From JBBPZA01 sp963728925 (lineage in GTDB: Bacteria > Actinomycetota > Thermoleophilia > Solirubrobacterales > Solirubrobacteraceae), in contig CAVSMB010000013.1 in NCBI GenBank assembly GCA_963728925.1, positions 123,392-187,391 on the forward strand: a stretch of DNA of 64,000 nt. The letters run 5' to 3'. Below, in pieces: positions 16,342-25,228 of the stretch. The position numbers and the translations under genes are program-made. The notes below the pieces were generated by a model, which worked only from the letters and a program-made list of their open reading frames with translations, had not been told where the DNA came from and searched no databases. Each line of letters opens with the position of its first letter. Position 1 is the stretch's first letter.

Positions 16342-17565
16342 GTGCATTATCGCTGGACGATCCTGGCCGTTGCCACCGCCGCCCAAGCGGCGCTATCGGC
16401 CTTGCGGCAGGGCATGCCCTCGCTCGCCCCGGCGCTGCGCTCCACGTTCGGCCTCACGCTGCCGCAGGTCGGGGCCGCGCTCGCCAGCGTGAGCCTCGGC
16501 ATCCTTCTCACGCTCGTCGCCTGGGGCGCGCTCGCCGACCGCATCGGCGAGCGACCCGTGCTCTCGCTCGGGCTCGCCGGGACCGCCGTGGCGCTCGTGG
16601 GCGCGGCCCTCGCGCCGGGCTACACCGCCGTCCTCGCAGCGCTCGTCGCGGCCGGCATGCTCGGCGCGAGCGCCACCGGCGCGAGCGGGCGCTCGGTCAT
16701 GGGCTGGTTCGGGCGCAAGGAGCGCGGCTTCGCGCTCGGCGTGCGCCAGATGGCGGTGCCGCTCGGGGGCGGGATCGCCGCGCTGAGCCTTCCCCTGCTC
16801 GCCGCGACGACAGGGTTGCGCGGCGCGTTCCTCGTCCTCGCCGGCGGCTGCGTGCTCGCCGCGCTCGCCGCCGCGCGCTGGATGCGCGAGCCGCCCGAGG
16901 CGCACGCGAGCCGGCCGGCCGTGCAGGCGCCGCCCCCGGTCCGCGACGGGCGCATCTGGCGCCTCGGCGCCGGCAGCGCGCTGCTCGTCTGCGCGCAGAG
17001 CGGTCTGCTCGGCTTCACCGTGCTCTTCCTCCACGACGCCCGCGGCTGGTCGCCGGTCGCGGCGGCGCTCGCGCTCGCGACGATCCACGCCGGCGGCGGG
17101 ATCGCCCGCGTCGTCGCGGGCCGCTGGTCGGATCGCCTGGAGCTGCGCGTCGCCCCGATGCGCCGGCTCGCCGCCGGCGGCGCCGCGCTGCTCGGCGCCG
17201 TCGCGCTCGCGACGGCCGCCCCCGACGCCGTCCTCGTTCCGACCCTCGTCGCCGCCGGCGTGCTCGCCTCGAGCTGGAACGGGCTGTCCTTCACGGCCGC
17301 GGCGGAGATGTCGGGGCGCAAGCGGGCGGGGACGGCGATGAGCCTGCAGAACACGATCCTCACCGCGGCCGGCGTCGCCGTGCCCCTCGCCTTCGCCGCG
17401 CTCGTGAGCGCGACCTCCTGGCAGGCCGGCTTCGCCGCGCTGACCCTCGCGCCCCTGGCGGGGCTGGTGATCCTCGCGCCGCTGCGCGACGAGGAGCGCG
17501 CCCGCCGCGAGGCGCGCCACCGGCGCCTGGGCGTACCTGCCACAGTTTCCCTGCGAACCTCCTGA
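16342..17565 (+). CDS. major facilitator superfamily transporter
   Basis: A 12-helix MFS protein of about 407 residues with the loop 2-3 signature GALADRIGERPVL, a related RWSDRLELR motif in the second half and closely packed Ala/Leu/Gly helices throughout. The substrate cannot be read from sequence. A TAGATT box (16328-16333) 8 nt before GTG 16342 supports a leaderless start there; GTG 16336 is also in frame. Citrate synthase follows 15 bp downstream on the same strand with its own ribosome-binding site, so the two may be cotranscribed. Confidence 0.8.
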   Translation: MHYRWTILAVATAAQAALSALRQGMPSLAPALRSTFGLTLPQVGAALASVSLGILLTLVAWGALADRIGERPVLSLGLAGTAVALVGAALAPGYTAVLAALVAAGMLGASATGASGRSVMGWFGRKERGFALGVRQMAVPLGGGIAALSLPLLAATTGLRGAFLVLAGGCVLAALAAARWMREPPEAHASRPAVQAPPPVRDGRIWRLGAGSALLVCAQSGLLGFTVLFLHDARGWSPVAAALALATIHAGGGIARVVAGRWSDRLELRVAPMRRLAAGGAALLGAVALATAAPDAVLVPTLVAAGVLASSWNGLSFTAAAEMSGRKRAGTAMSLQNTILTAAGVAVPLAFAALVSATSWQAGFAALTLAPLAGLVILAPLRDEERARREARHRRLGVPATVSLRTS

Positions 17566-17580
17566 GGAGACCAATCCCGC

Positions 17581-18732
17581 ATGACCAGCACCACAGCGCA
17601 GGAAGCGGCCGGGCAGGACGGCGAGGTACGGTCCGGCCTCGAGGGCGTTATCGCCTTCGCGACCGAGATCGCCGAGCCCGACAAGGCGGGCGGCGCGCTC
17701 CGCTACCGGGGCGTGGACATCGAGGACCTCGTCGGGCACGTGCCCTACGAGAAGGTCTGGGGCCTGCTCGTCGACGGGACCTATGACCCCGGGCTGCCTC
17801 CCGCCGAGCCCCAGGCGCTGTCGGTGCGGACCGGCGACCCGCGCGCCGATCTCCAGGCGGCCCTGGCCATGCTGGCCCCCGAATGGGGCCTGCAGCAGCT
17901 CATCGACATCCCCGACGACGTCGCCCGCGACGACCTCGCGCGCACCTCAGTGATGGCGCTCTCCTTCGTCGCGCAGTCGGCGCGCGGCACGGGCCGCAAG
18001 CCGATCCCGCAGCGAGAGGTCGACCGCGCGACCTCGATCCCCGAGCGCTTCCTGATCCGCTGGCGCGGCGAGGCCGATCCGCACCACGTCAAGGCGATCG
18101 ACGCCTACTGGATCTCCGCCGCCGAGCACGGGATGAACGCGTCGACCTTCACCGCCCGCGTCGTCGCGTCCACCGGCGCCGACGTCGCCGCCGCCCTGTC
18201 GGCGGCGGTGGGCGCGCTCTCGGGCCCGCTGCACGGCGGCGCACCCTCACGGGTGCTCAAGATGCTGGACGACGTCGAGGCCTCCGGCGACGCGGAGGCC
18301 TACGTGAAGGCGCTGCTCGACTCGGGTCAGCGCCTGATGGGCTTCGGCCACCGCGTCTACCGCGCCGAGGACCCTCGCGCACGCGTGCTGCGCCGTACGG
18401 CGAAGGAGATCGGCGCGCCGCGCGTCGAGGTCGCCGAGGCGCTCGAGACGGCGGCGCTGGCCGAGCTGCAGGCCCGCCGCCCCGACCGCGTGCTCGCCAC
18501 CAACGTCGAGTTCTGGTCCGCCGTGGTGCTCGACTTCGCCGACGTGCCGCCCGAGCTCTTCACGCCGCTGTTCGCCTCGGCGCGCGTGGCGGGCTGGTCC
18601 GCGCACATCCTCGAGCAGAAGCGCGAGGGCCGGCTGATCCGCCCGACGGCGAAGTACATCGGCCCCGGCCCGCGCGGCGTCGACGCCGTCGCCGGAGACC
18701 CCCTGACGTCCGTCGACGGCGCGCCGAGCTAG
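17581..18732 (+). CDS. citA: citrate synthase, CitA/citrate synthase 2 type
   Basis: This 383-residue enzyme would condense oxaloacetate with acetyl-CoA in the TCA cycle, or propionyl-CoA if a 2-methylcitrate synthase. Active-site residues are present: His in SAAEHGMNASTF, His in SGPLHGGAPSRV, His in MGFGHRVYRAEDPRA and Asp in VLDFADVPPELF. Residue order and length match the short actinobacterial citrate synthase 2 group. The ATG at 17581 is preceded by GAGGAGA. A GC-rich hairpin follows. Confidence 0.9.
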   Translation: MTSTTAQEAAGQDGEVRSGLEGVIAFATEIAEPDKAGGALRYRGVDIEDLVGHVPYEKVWGLLVDGTYDPGLPPAEPQALSVRTGDPRADLQAALAMLAPEWGLQQLIDIPDDVARDDLARTSVMALSFVAQSARGTGRKPIPQREVDRATSIPERFLIRWRGEADPHHVKAIDAYWISAAEHGMNASTFTARVVASTGADVAAALSAAVGALSGPLHGGAPSRVLKMLDDVEASGDAEAYVKALLDSGQRLMGFGHRVYRAEDPRARVLRRTAKEIGAPRVEVAEALETAALAELQARRPDRVLATNVEFWSAVVLDFADVPPELFTPLFASARVAGWSAHILEQKREGRLIRPTAKYIGPGPRGVDAVAGDPLTSVDGAPS

Positions 18733-18771
18733 AAGTCGGGGGCGCGCCGGTTCGCGCCATTCAAGAAAGGC

Positions 18772-18804
18772 GGGGCGCCCGCTGCCGTTCCCAACGGGCG
18801 CCCC
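18772..18804. terminator. hairpin between convergent genes
   Basis: GGGGCGCCCG and CGGGCGCCCC form a perfect 10-bp stem with a 13-nt loop. There is no clear T-tract on either side, so termination is likely but may be rho-assisted. It lies between the citrate synthase stop and the convergent membrane-protein gene. Confidence 0.5.
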
Positions 18805-18886
18805 ATGTTGGCCGCAGCGCGCCCTGCGCCACCGACCTCGGACGATCGTAGAGAATGGATCCGGCGCAAGGGAGGAATTTCGGCCA

Positions 18887-19573
18887 TCAGAAGGGAACGA
18901 TGCCCGCACCCTTCCACGTCGCGAGCCGGACCAGAACCGCGCGCGGCACCCCTCGCGCGACGACGATGCACGTGCGGCCGCGGCGACGCCAGGTGACTAC
19001 GTCGCGTGCGCCGACGGTGAGCACGCGGAGGGTCGTCTCGCCGCGCTGCACGCGTCGTCCCGAGGGCTCGGCCAGGGCAGTGCCGCCGACGATCGTGTAG
19101 GCGAGCGAGCGGGCTCCCTTCGCGTAGAAGACCGTCGTGGCGCTGCGCCCGTCGATGCGGTCGACGCGCGACCCTGTCGCCTGCCATCCGAAGCCCCGGC
19201 GCCAATCGGGGAACGGGACGCCGTCCCGGCTCGCGTCCAGCAGGCCGGGCCCGGCCGCCCCCGGGGCGCGGGACTGAGGCGGCAGCACGCCGAGCCCGGC
19301 GGCCCGCGCGACGCTCGGCCCCGCCGGCGCTCCGCCCGGCAGCGCCACGAAGAGCACGACGCAGGCGGCGGCAAGCGTCGCGACGCAGGCGCCAGTGACC
19401 GAGGTCCACCCGCCGGGCGCCCAGGGCGACCGGCGCGCGCCCTGCCCGCGCGCCGCGCGCGCCTGAGCCTCTAGGCGCTCACGCAGCGCGTCGGGCGCGC
19501 GGACGCGCCCTGCCGCCGCGCGCACCAGCTCGCCCGCCAGCACTGCCCGATCGCCTTCGTCCGTGAGCGACAT
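18887..19573 (-). CDS. single-pass membrane protein, anti-sigma-like, function unknown
   Basis: A 228-residue protein. Residues 1-50 form a charged, helical, Ala/Arg-rich cytoplasmic part (AGELVRAAAGRVRAPDALRE). One transmembrane helix follows (VTGACVATLAAACVVLFVALP), then an extracytoplasmic domain with FPDWRRGFGWQATGSRVDRI and a C-terminal GRTCIVVARGVP segment. The topology is that of transmembrane anti-sigma factors or zinc-finger-less relatives, but no sigma factor gene is adjacent and the ZAS His-Cys motif is absent. The ATG at 19573 was chosen over an open upstream extension without protein-like composition. Confidence 0.6.
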   Translation of the reverse strand: MSLTDEGDRAVLAGELVRAAAGRVRAPDALRERLEAQARAARGQGARRSPWAPGGWTSVTGACVATLAAACVVLFVALPGGAPAGPSVARAAGLGVLPPQSRAPGAAGPGLLDASRDGVPFPDWRRGFGWQATGSRVDRIDGRSATTVFYAKGARSLAYTIVGGTALAEPSGRRVQRGETTLRVLTVGARDVVTWRRRGRTCIVVARGVPRAVLVRLATWKGAGIVPF

Positions 19574-19731
19574 CACACACTGAAGGACACCGACCCGCTT
19601 GCTCTTGTTCCCGAACGCGCCACGACGCCGGCGCGCCGGCGCGCCAGATTCGACCGCGCCGGCTCGCTGGGCCGGATCGGTCGCGCCCGGTGTCCTCTGG
19701 GACGGACCGTTCACCACTCCGAGGAACCCTC

Positions 19732-19870
19732 ATGCCGAAACAGCCTCTTGCTGGCCGCCGCTCTCACCGGCCTCGCCGCCACCGCGGCGCTCCCCCGCGC
19801 CGCCGGCGCCGCTCCGCCCACGGCGGGTAACCAGCGCACGGTCACCAAGAAGCTCGCGGTCCGCGGCTGA
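19732..19870 (+). pseudogene. short secreted-protein gene with a frameshift after the start codon
   Basis: GAGGA 6 nt before ATG 19732 looks like a real translation start, but the frame gives only a short Arg-rich peptide. One base further on, the +1 frame reads NSLLLAAALTGLAATAALPR-AAGAAP, a good signal peptide ending in Ala-rich cleavage sites, then TKKLAVRG and a TGA at 19868. Deleting one C after the ATG would join them. I read it as a decayed gene for a small exported peptide, or the remains of a larger secreted protein. Confidence 0.4.
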
Positions 19871-19877
19871 GCGGCGC

Positions 19878-22120
19878 TCATTCTGCCGGGAGGCTCGCCG
19901 CCGCGTCGCGGCAGCGGGCGCCGCCGATCGCGACGGTCGTCCGCTGGACGATGTCGCGCGAGGAGCGGCCGGCGAGAATGCCGTAGCACCCCGGGGCGAC
20001 CTGCCAGCGGTTCTTGTCCGCGTTCCAGTACGAGAAGGCGCGCTCGTCGAGCCTGAAGCGCACCCGCTCGCGGCGACCGGCCTTCACCTCGACGCTCTCG
20101 AAGCCCTTGAGCTGGAGCGGAGGCTGGATGCGGCCCGGCGCTCCGGGCAGCCCGAGGTAGAGCTGCGGGACCGCGGTCCCGGTCCGGGCGCCCCTGTTGG
20201 CGACCTCGATGCTCACCGTGGCTCCGATGCCCCGGGAGGCCGCCCGGACGCGCAGGTCGCGCAGGGAGAACCTCGTGTAGGAGAGGCCGTACCCGAACGG
20301 GAAGGCCGGGGTGAGTCGCTTGCGGTCGAACCAGCGGTAGCCCACCAGCAGCCCCTCGCTGTAGCGCACGACGTCGTCGACCCCGGGATAGCGCGACTGG
20401 CGGCCGGCCGTCGCGAGGTCGGCCTCCCTCCGCGGAAAGGTCGCGGGCAGCCGCCCGCCGGGGTCGACGTCGCCAAACAGGACCCGCGCGACCGCGGCGC
20501 CGGCCGCCTGGCCCGGGTACCAGGCCTCGAGGATCCCCTCGACGCGGTCGCGCCACGGCGTGAGGACCGGGCCGCCGGTCTCGAGGACCACGATCGTGCG
20601 CGGGTTCTCGGCGGCGACGCGTGCGACCAGGTCGTCGCGGCGCGGCGTCCCCCGGCCGGTCCCAGCCGATGTGCCGGCGCAGTCGAGCGAGAGGCAGGGC
20701 TTGTCGGCGCCCTCGCCCGACGCGTCGGCGACGACGACCACCGCCGCGTCGGCGTCGCGCGCGACGCGCGCGGCCCGGTCGAGGTCGTCGTCCGCGTCGA
20801 AGCGGACGTCCACGCCGTCGCCCGCCCGCGCCGTGATGCCCTGGCGAACGTTCGTCAGCGCGTAGGGGGCGATGTTCGAGGAGCCGCCGCCGTTGACGTA
20901 GCGCTCGGCGTCCGCGCCGATCACCGCGAGCGAGTCGAGCCGCCGCGCGTCGAGGGGCAGCACGCCCTTGTTCTTGAGCAGCACCGTCCCCGCCTGCGCG
21001 ACCGTGCGGGCGGCGCGCGCGTGACCGGCCTTGTCCGTGCGCGAGTCGTCGTCGCGGTAGGCCGCTCGGTCGAAGAACCCGTAGGCGAACAGGCCGCTCA
21101 TTAGACGCTTCACGGCGGCGTCGACGGCGGTCTGGTCGGTGCGGCCCGCGGCCAGCGCCGCCTGGACCTTCGCCGGCGTGTAGTTCTCCCCGCCGTCCGC
21201 GTCGGTGAACGGGAACGGCTCGTATTCCAGGCCCGCCCGCAGGCCGGTGTCCACCCGCTTGGACGCCCCGTAGTCGGCGAGCACGAAGCCCTTGAAGCCC
21301 CAGTCTCGGCGGAGGACCCCGTCGAGCAGCGTCCGGCTCTCGCAGGCGTGGGGGCCGTTGAGGCGGTTGTAGGAGCACATGACCGAGCCGGCGCGGCCCT
21401 CCTTGACCGCGGCCTCGAACTGCGGCAGGTAGATCTCGCGCAGGGTGCGCTCGTCGACCCGCGCGTCGACGCTGTAGCGCGACCCCTCGACAGCGCCGCC
21501 GGCCACTCGCCCGCCCTCCTGGTTGTTGGCCGCGAAGTGCTTGACGTTCGCGATCACGCCCTGGGCCTGCAGCCCCTTGATCCACTCGACGCCCAGCCGC
21601 GCGGTGAGGACGGGTCCTCTCCGTAGCTCTCGAACCCACGGCCCCACAGGGGCGTGCGCAGGATGTTCACCGTCGGGCCGAAGACCACGTCGTTGCCCTT
21701 GGGCTTGGCCTCGTTGCCCACCAGCGCCCCGTAGGAGCGGGCGAGCCGGCGGTTGAAGCTCGCAGCCAGCGAGATCGAGGAGGGCATCGAGGTCGCCTTG
21801 CCCTGCCGGACCCCGATGGGACCGTCGGTCTGGAGGAACGGCGGCACGTCGAGGCGGGGGACGCCGTCGGCGTCCCCCGTATGGGTCCCGGCCCTGCCGA
21901 TCACGCCGATCGCTCGGTCGCCGGCGAGCAACCCGATCCGCTCTGCGGGGGTGAGGGCTTGCACCAGGAGCATGGCGCGCCGGTCGGGCGACAGGGAGGT
22001 GTCACACCAGGGATGCGCGCCGCAGTGGCCCTTGCCCTTCGCGGCGGCCGCCGCGCACGCGACGGCGAGCGCCGTCAGGGCGATCAGCGTGCCGCGCCTG
22101 AGCCAGTCACCGATACCCAT
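19878..22120 (-). pseudogene. glycoside hydrolase family 3 beta-glucosidase, single frameshift
   Basis: Together the two frames encode a secreted GH3 enzyme of about 745 residues. It has a signal peptide (GTLIALTALAVACAAAAA), an N-terminal TIM barrel with KHFAANNQE and the nucleophile Asp in GFVLADYGAS, the C-terminal domain with AQAGTVLLKNKGVLPL and DGVDVRF, and a fibronectin-like end. The frame changes at about 21611-21616: FESYGEDP in one frame is followed by VLTARLGVEWIKG in the next, consistent with loss of one G. If genuine, the gene is inactivated; if a sequence error, it is an ordinary exported beta-glucosidase. The ATG at 22120 starts MGIGDWLRRG. Confidence 0.82.
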
Positions 22121-22220
22121 CTCCGCGGTCGCTCCTCTCACGCCGGTCCTGCCGGTCGGCAACCCTCGCAGATTCCCGGGTCGGCTCGGCGCTCGGCGCG
22201 GCCCTTACTACCACGAGAAG

Positions 22221-22248
22221 AGGGCCCGGCGCTCGCGCGCCGGGCCCT
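22221..22248 (-). terminator. hairpin after groEL
   Basis: A perfect 12-bp stem (AGGGCCCGGCGC with GCGCCGGGCCCT) is closed, on the groEL-sense strand, by a GCGA tetraloop. It lies 34 nt after the groEL stop. The following CTTCTCG is only weakly T-rich. Confidence 0.65.
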
Positions 22249-22281
22249 CTCGGGTCCTTCTCGAAGCGGAGAGCCGCCTCG

Positions 22282-23913
22282 CTACATCATCCCGCCCATG
22301 TCGGGCATGCCACCGCCGCCGCCGCCGCCACCGTCCTTCTCGGGGATCTCGGCGACGATCGCCTCGGTGGTGAGGATGTTCTTGGCGATCGACGCGGCGT
22401 TCTGGAGCGCCGAGCGCGTCACCATGGCCGGGTCGATGACGCCGTCCTTGACGAGATCGGAGATCTCGCCCGTGGCGGCGTTGAGCCCGAAGCCGGCCTT
22501 GGCCTTGCGGACGTCGTTGACGACGACCGAGCCCTCCAGGCCGGAGTTGTGCGCGATCTGGCGCAGGGGCTCCTCGAGCGCCCGCAGGACGATGCGCGCT
22601 CCGGTCCGCTCGTCGTCGACCTCGATGGCGTCGACCTTGACCGCCTTGGCCGCCTGGATCAGCGCCACGCCGCCGCCCGGCACGATGCCCTCCTCGAGGG
22701 CCGCGCGGGTGGCCTGCAAAGCGTCCTCGACGCGGTGCTTCTTCTCCTTCATCTCGGTCTCGGTCGCAGCGCCGACCTTCACGACCGCGACGCCGCCCGA
22801 GAGCTTGGCCAACCGCTCCTGGAGCTTCTCGCGATCGAAGTCGGAGTCGGTGTCCTCGACCTCGGCCTTGATCTGCTTGATGCGGCCCTTGATCTGGTCG
22901 CTCTCGCCAGAGCCGTCGATGATCGTCGTGGTGTCCTTCGTCACGACGACGCGACGCGCGCGCCCCAGCTGGGAGAGCTGGGTGTTCTCGAGCTTGAGGC
23001 CCATCTCCTCGGTGATGACCTCGCCGCCGGTGAGGATGGCGATGTCCTCGAGCATGCGCTTGCGGCGATCGCCGAAGCCCGGCGCCTTGACCGAGACGCC
23101 GGTGAACGTGCCGCGCAGCTTGTTCACGACGAGCGTCGCGAGGGACTCGCCCTCGACGTCCTCGGCGATGATCAGCAGCGGCTTGCCCGACTGGATGACC
23201 TGCTCGAGCACGGGCAGCACGTCGCGGACGGAGCCGATCTTCTGGTTGGCGATGAGGATGTAGGGATCCTCGAGGACGGCCTCCATGCGGTCCTGGTCGG
23301 TGACCATGTAGGGCGAGATGTAGCCCTTGTCGAACTGCATGCCCTCGGTGAACTCGAGGTCCATGCCGAACGTCTGGCCCTCCTCGACGTTGACCACGCC
23401 GTCCTTGCCGACCTTGTCGATCGCGTCGGCGATCACGTCGCCGATGTCGTCGTCGCCGGCCGAGATCGTCGCGACGCGAGCGATCTGGTCCTTGCCGGAG
23501 ACCTCCTTGGACTGCTGCTGGATGCTGTCGACGATCGTGTCGACGGCACGCTCGATGCCGCGCTTGAGCGACAGCGGGTTCGCGCCCGCCGCGACGTTCT
23601 TCAGGCCCTCGCGGACGATGGCCTGGGCGAGCACGGTCGCCGTGGTGGTGCCGTCGCCGGCCACGTCGTTGGTCGCCGTGGCGACCTCGCGGACGAGCTG
23701 GGCGCCCTGGTTCTCGAAGACGTCCTCGACCTCGATCTCACGGGCGATGGTGACGCCGTCGTTGGTGATCGTCGGGGCGCCGAACTTCTTGTCGAGGACG
23801 ACGTAGCGGCCCCTCGGGCCGAGCGTCACCTTGACGGCGTTCGCCACCGCGTCGACGCCCGCCTCGAGCGCCTTACGCGCGTCCGAGTTGTACTTGAGCT
23901 CCTTGTGAGCCAT
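22282..23913 (-). CDS. groEL: chaperonin GroEL
   Basis: This 543-residue 60-kDa chaperonin subunit forms the ATP-driven folding chamber with GroES. Hallmarks: VTLGPRGRYVVLDKKFGAPTI near the N terminus, the nucleotide-binding GDGTTTATVLA, ALEEGIVPGGGVAL and a Gly-Met C-terminal tail (GGGGGGGGMPDMGGMM). The ATG at 23913 has GGAGAG upstream. It is cotranscribed with groES, 20 bp upstream on the minus strand, under CIRCE control. Unlike the His-rich tail of some second actinobacterial GroELs, this copy has the Gly-Met tail expected of the general housekeeping chaperonin. Confidence 0.98.
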   Translation of the reverse strand: MAHKELKYNSDARKALEAGVDAVANAVKVTLGPRGRYVVLDKKFGAPTITNDGVTIAREIEVEDVFENQGAQLVREVATATNDVAGDGTTTATVLAQAIVREGLKNVAAGANPLSLKRGIERAVDTIVDSIQQQSKEVSGKDQIARVATISAGDDDIGDVIADAIDKVGKDGVVNVEEGQTFGMDLEFTEGMQFDKGYISPYMVTDQDRMEAVLEDPYILIANQKIGSVRDVLPVLEQVIQSGKPLLIIAEDVEGESLATLVVNKLRGTFTGVSVKAPGFGDRRKRMLEDIAILTGGEVITEEMGLKLENTQLSQLGRARRVVVTKDTTTIIDGSGESDQIKGRIKQIKAEVEDTDSDFDREKLQERLAKLSGGVAVVKVGAATETEMKEKKHRVEDALQATRAALEEGIVPGGGVALIQAAKAVKVDAIEVDDERTGARIVLRALEEPLRQIAHNSGLEGSVVVNDVRKAKAGFGLNAATGEISDLVKDGVIDPAMVTRSALQNAASIAKNILTTEAIVAEIPEKDGGGGGGGGMPDMGGMM

Positions 23914-23933
23914 GTGTGGTTTCTCTCCTTCGC

Positions 23934-24227
23934 TTAGCCAGAGACCTTGGCCAGCACGTCGGACTCGCGCAGGACGAGGAGGTCCTCGCCCTCGACAACG
24001 ATCTCCGTGCCGCCGTACTTGCTGTAGAGGACCTCGTCGCCCTCGGAGACCTCGAGGGGGATACGCTTCGCGCCCTCGTCGTCCCACTTGCCTTCGCCCA
24101 CCGCGAGGACCTTCCCCTTCTGGGGCTTCTCCCGCGCCGTGTCGGGGAGCACGATGCCGCTGGCCGTCGTCTCCTCCTCCTCGATCGCCTGCACGATGAG
24201 GCGATCGCCCAAGGGCTTGAGATTCAT
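23934..24227 (-). CDS. groES: co-chaperonin GroES
   Basis: This 97-residue protein is the lid of the GroEL chamber. It shows the full family pattern: LKPLGDRLIVQ, the mobile loop ETTASGIVLPDTAREKPQ, KGKVLAVGEG and VLYSKYGGTEI. The ATG at 24227 is preceded by GGAGGT. It is the first gene of the groES-groEL operon; its 5' leader contains a perfect CIRCE element, and the promoter lies at 24305-24332. Confidence 0.98.
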   Translation of the reverse strand: MNLKPLGDRLIVQAIEEEETTASGIVLPDTAREKPQKGKVLAVGEGKWDDEGAKRIPLEVSEGDEVLYSKYGGTEIVVEGEDLLVLRESDVLAKVSG

Positions 24228-24263
24228 TCGAATACCTCCAGGTCCGCTGTGACACACCGGGTC

Positions 24264-24290
24264 TTGGCACTCGGGGGGGACGAGTGCCAA
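24264..24290 (-). promoter_or_regulatory. CIRCE element 1 (HrcA operator)
   Basis: TTGGCACTC, nine spacer bases and GAGTGCCAA form a perfect 9-9-9 inverted repeat, the binding site of the heat-shock repressor HrcA. It lies downstream of the predicted transcription start, in the groES leader. hrcA itself is not in the window. Confidence 0.95.
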
Positions 24291-24304
24291 GCCGCTCGCT
24301 GACG

Positions 24305-24332
24305 ACTATATGACGCAGCCTAGCGATTTCAA
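24305..24332 (-). promoter_or_regulatory. groESL promoter
   Basis: On the minus strand TTGAAA (24327-24332) and TATAGT (24305-24310) are separated by 16 bp, a good primary-sigma promoter. It is bracketed by the two CIRCE elements. Transcription should begin near 24298, placing CIRCE 1 in the leader. Confidence 0.8.
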
Positions 24333-24339
24333 GGGCGCG

Positions 24340-24366
24340 TTGGCACTCTCTTCACCGGAGTGCCAG
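24340..24366 (-). promoter_or_regulatory. CIRCE element 2 (HrcA operator)
   Basis: TTGGCACTC, nine spacer bases and GAGTGCCAG: a second 9-9-9 inverted repeat with one mismatch, just upstream of the groESL -35 box and 8 bp past the stop of the ASCH gene. Two operators flanking one promoter imply tight HrcA repression, possibly with both sites bound together. Confidence 0.85.
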
Positions 24367-24374
24367 CGGGCTCG

Positions 24375-24773
24375 TCAGTTCTGCGCGCCGCCGGTCCCGC
24401 GAATTCGCTCGCGCAGCGAGGGCGGGTTGTCGAGGATCTGGGAGAAGCGCACGACGGTCACGGTGTCGTCGAGATCGACCTTGCGGCCGTAGATCTGCTC
24501 CAGGAAGTGGACCATCTCCTCGGTGCGCCGGAACTCGGGGTTGTCGTGCTCGATGTCTCGGGGCGAGAGCTCCTTGACGCGCTTGACCTCCACCGAGTCG
24601 ATGACCGCGTCGAAGATCCTCTCGCGGGGCGAGTGCTGGTAGCCGATGGTCACCATCACCGCCTCGTTCTTGTGGTACTTGTGCGACTTGTCGCCGAGCC
24701 GGATGGTGGCGGACTTGCGGCCCCGCTTGAGCTGGTCGGCGAACACGGCCGAGTAGAAGTTGAGGACGCGCAC
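24375..24773 (-). CDS. ASCH-domain protein
   Basis: This 132-residue protein carries an ASCH fold: N-terminal NFYSAVFADQLKRGRKSATIRLGDKSHKY with the conserved GRKSATIR segment, then a beta-barrel core (VTIGYQHSPRERIFDAVIDS). ASCH proteins are related to the PUA superfamily and are thought to bind RNA or modified nucleosides; some are nucleases or amidohydrolases. The GTG at 24773 begins directly with the conserved MRVLNFYS. It follows the NUDIX gene by 12 bp on the same strand, probably one unit. Confidence 0.78.
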   Translation of the reverse strand: MRVLNFYSAVFADQLKRGRKSATIRLGDKSHKYHKNEAVMVTIGYQHSPRERIFDAVIDSVEVKRVKELSPRDIEHDNPEFRRTEEMVHFLEQIYGRKVDLDDTVTVVRFSQILDNPPSLRERIRGTGGAQN

Positions 24774-24785
24774 GGCCGGCGCAGC

Positions 24786-25226
24786 CTATCGCGGGCGCGC
24801 GAGCGCCGACAGCGCGCGCTGCATCATCTCGCGCTCGCCGCTGTAGGTGAGGGCGGCGGCCGCCTCCTCGAGCGGCATCCAGCGCGCCTCCTCGATCTCG
24901 TGGTCGTGGTCGTCCACGTCACCCTCGCGGTAGGCGAAGAGGAAGAACGACACGACCTTGAGCACGCGCCGGCCCGAGCGCTGGTACCAGTAGCGCACGT
25001 CGCCGAGCTTCGAGACGAGCTCGCCACTCACCCCCGCCTCCTCGCGAACCTCGCGCGCGGCGGCGTCCGCCGCCGTCTCGGCGCCGTCGGGATGGCCCTT
25101 GGGGAGCGCGAGCACCCGCGAGCCGTCAGCGGCGCGGCGAGTCGGCACCACCACGGCGACGTCGCGGCCGTCGCGCACCATCACCCCGCCCGCGGAGAAC
25201 TCGTGGTGGGGCCGGTCCTCCGGCAC
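24786..25226 (-). CDS. NUDIX hydrolase
   Basis: This 146-residue NUDIX enzyme has the complete NUDIX box GHPDGAETAADAAAREVREEAGV (Gx5Ex7REUXEEXGU), which binds divalent metal and the diphosphate of the substrate. The N-terminal EFSAGGVMVRDG and the DVRYWYQRSGRRVLKVVSFF segment are typical of MutT/Ap4A-type members. It may sanitise oxidised nucleotides or hydrolyse dinucleoside polyphosphates. It starts 2 bp after the Crp/Fnr gene and precedes the ASCH gene, suggesting a three-gene unit. Confidence 0.85.
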   Translation of the reverse strand: MPEDRPHHEFSAGGVMVRDGRDVAVVVPTRRAADGSRVLALPKGHPDGAETAADAAAREVREEAGVSGELVSKLGDVRYWYQRSGRRVLKVVSFFLFAYREGDVDDHDHEIEEARWMPLEEAAAALTYSGEREMMQRALSALARPR

Positions 25227-25228
25227 CC

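Noticed and set aside
22282..24227. Programmed frameshift in groEL from overlapping frames
   Set aside because: groEL and groES are each complete in one frame; the overlapping plus-strand frames are antisense shadows.
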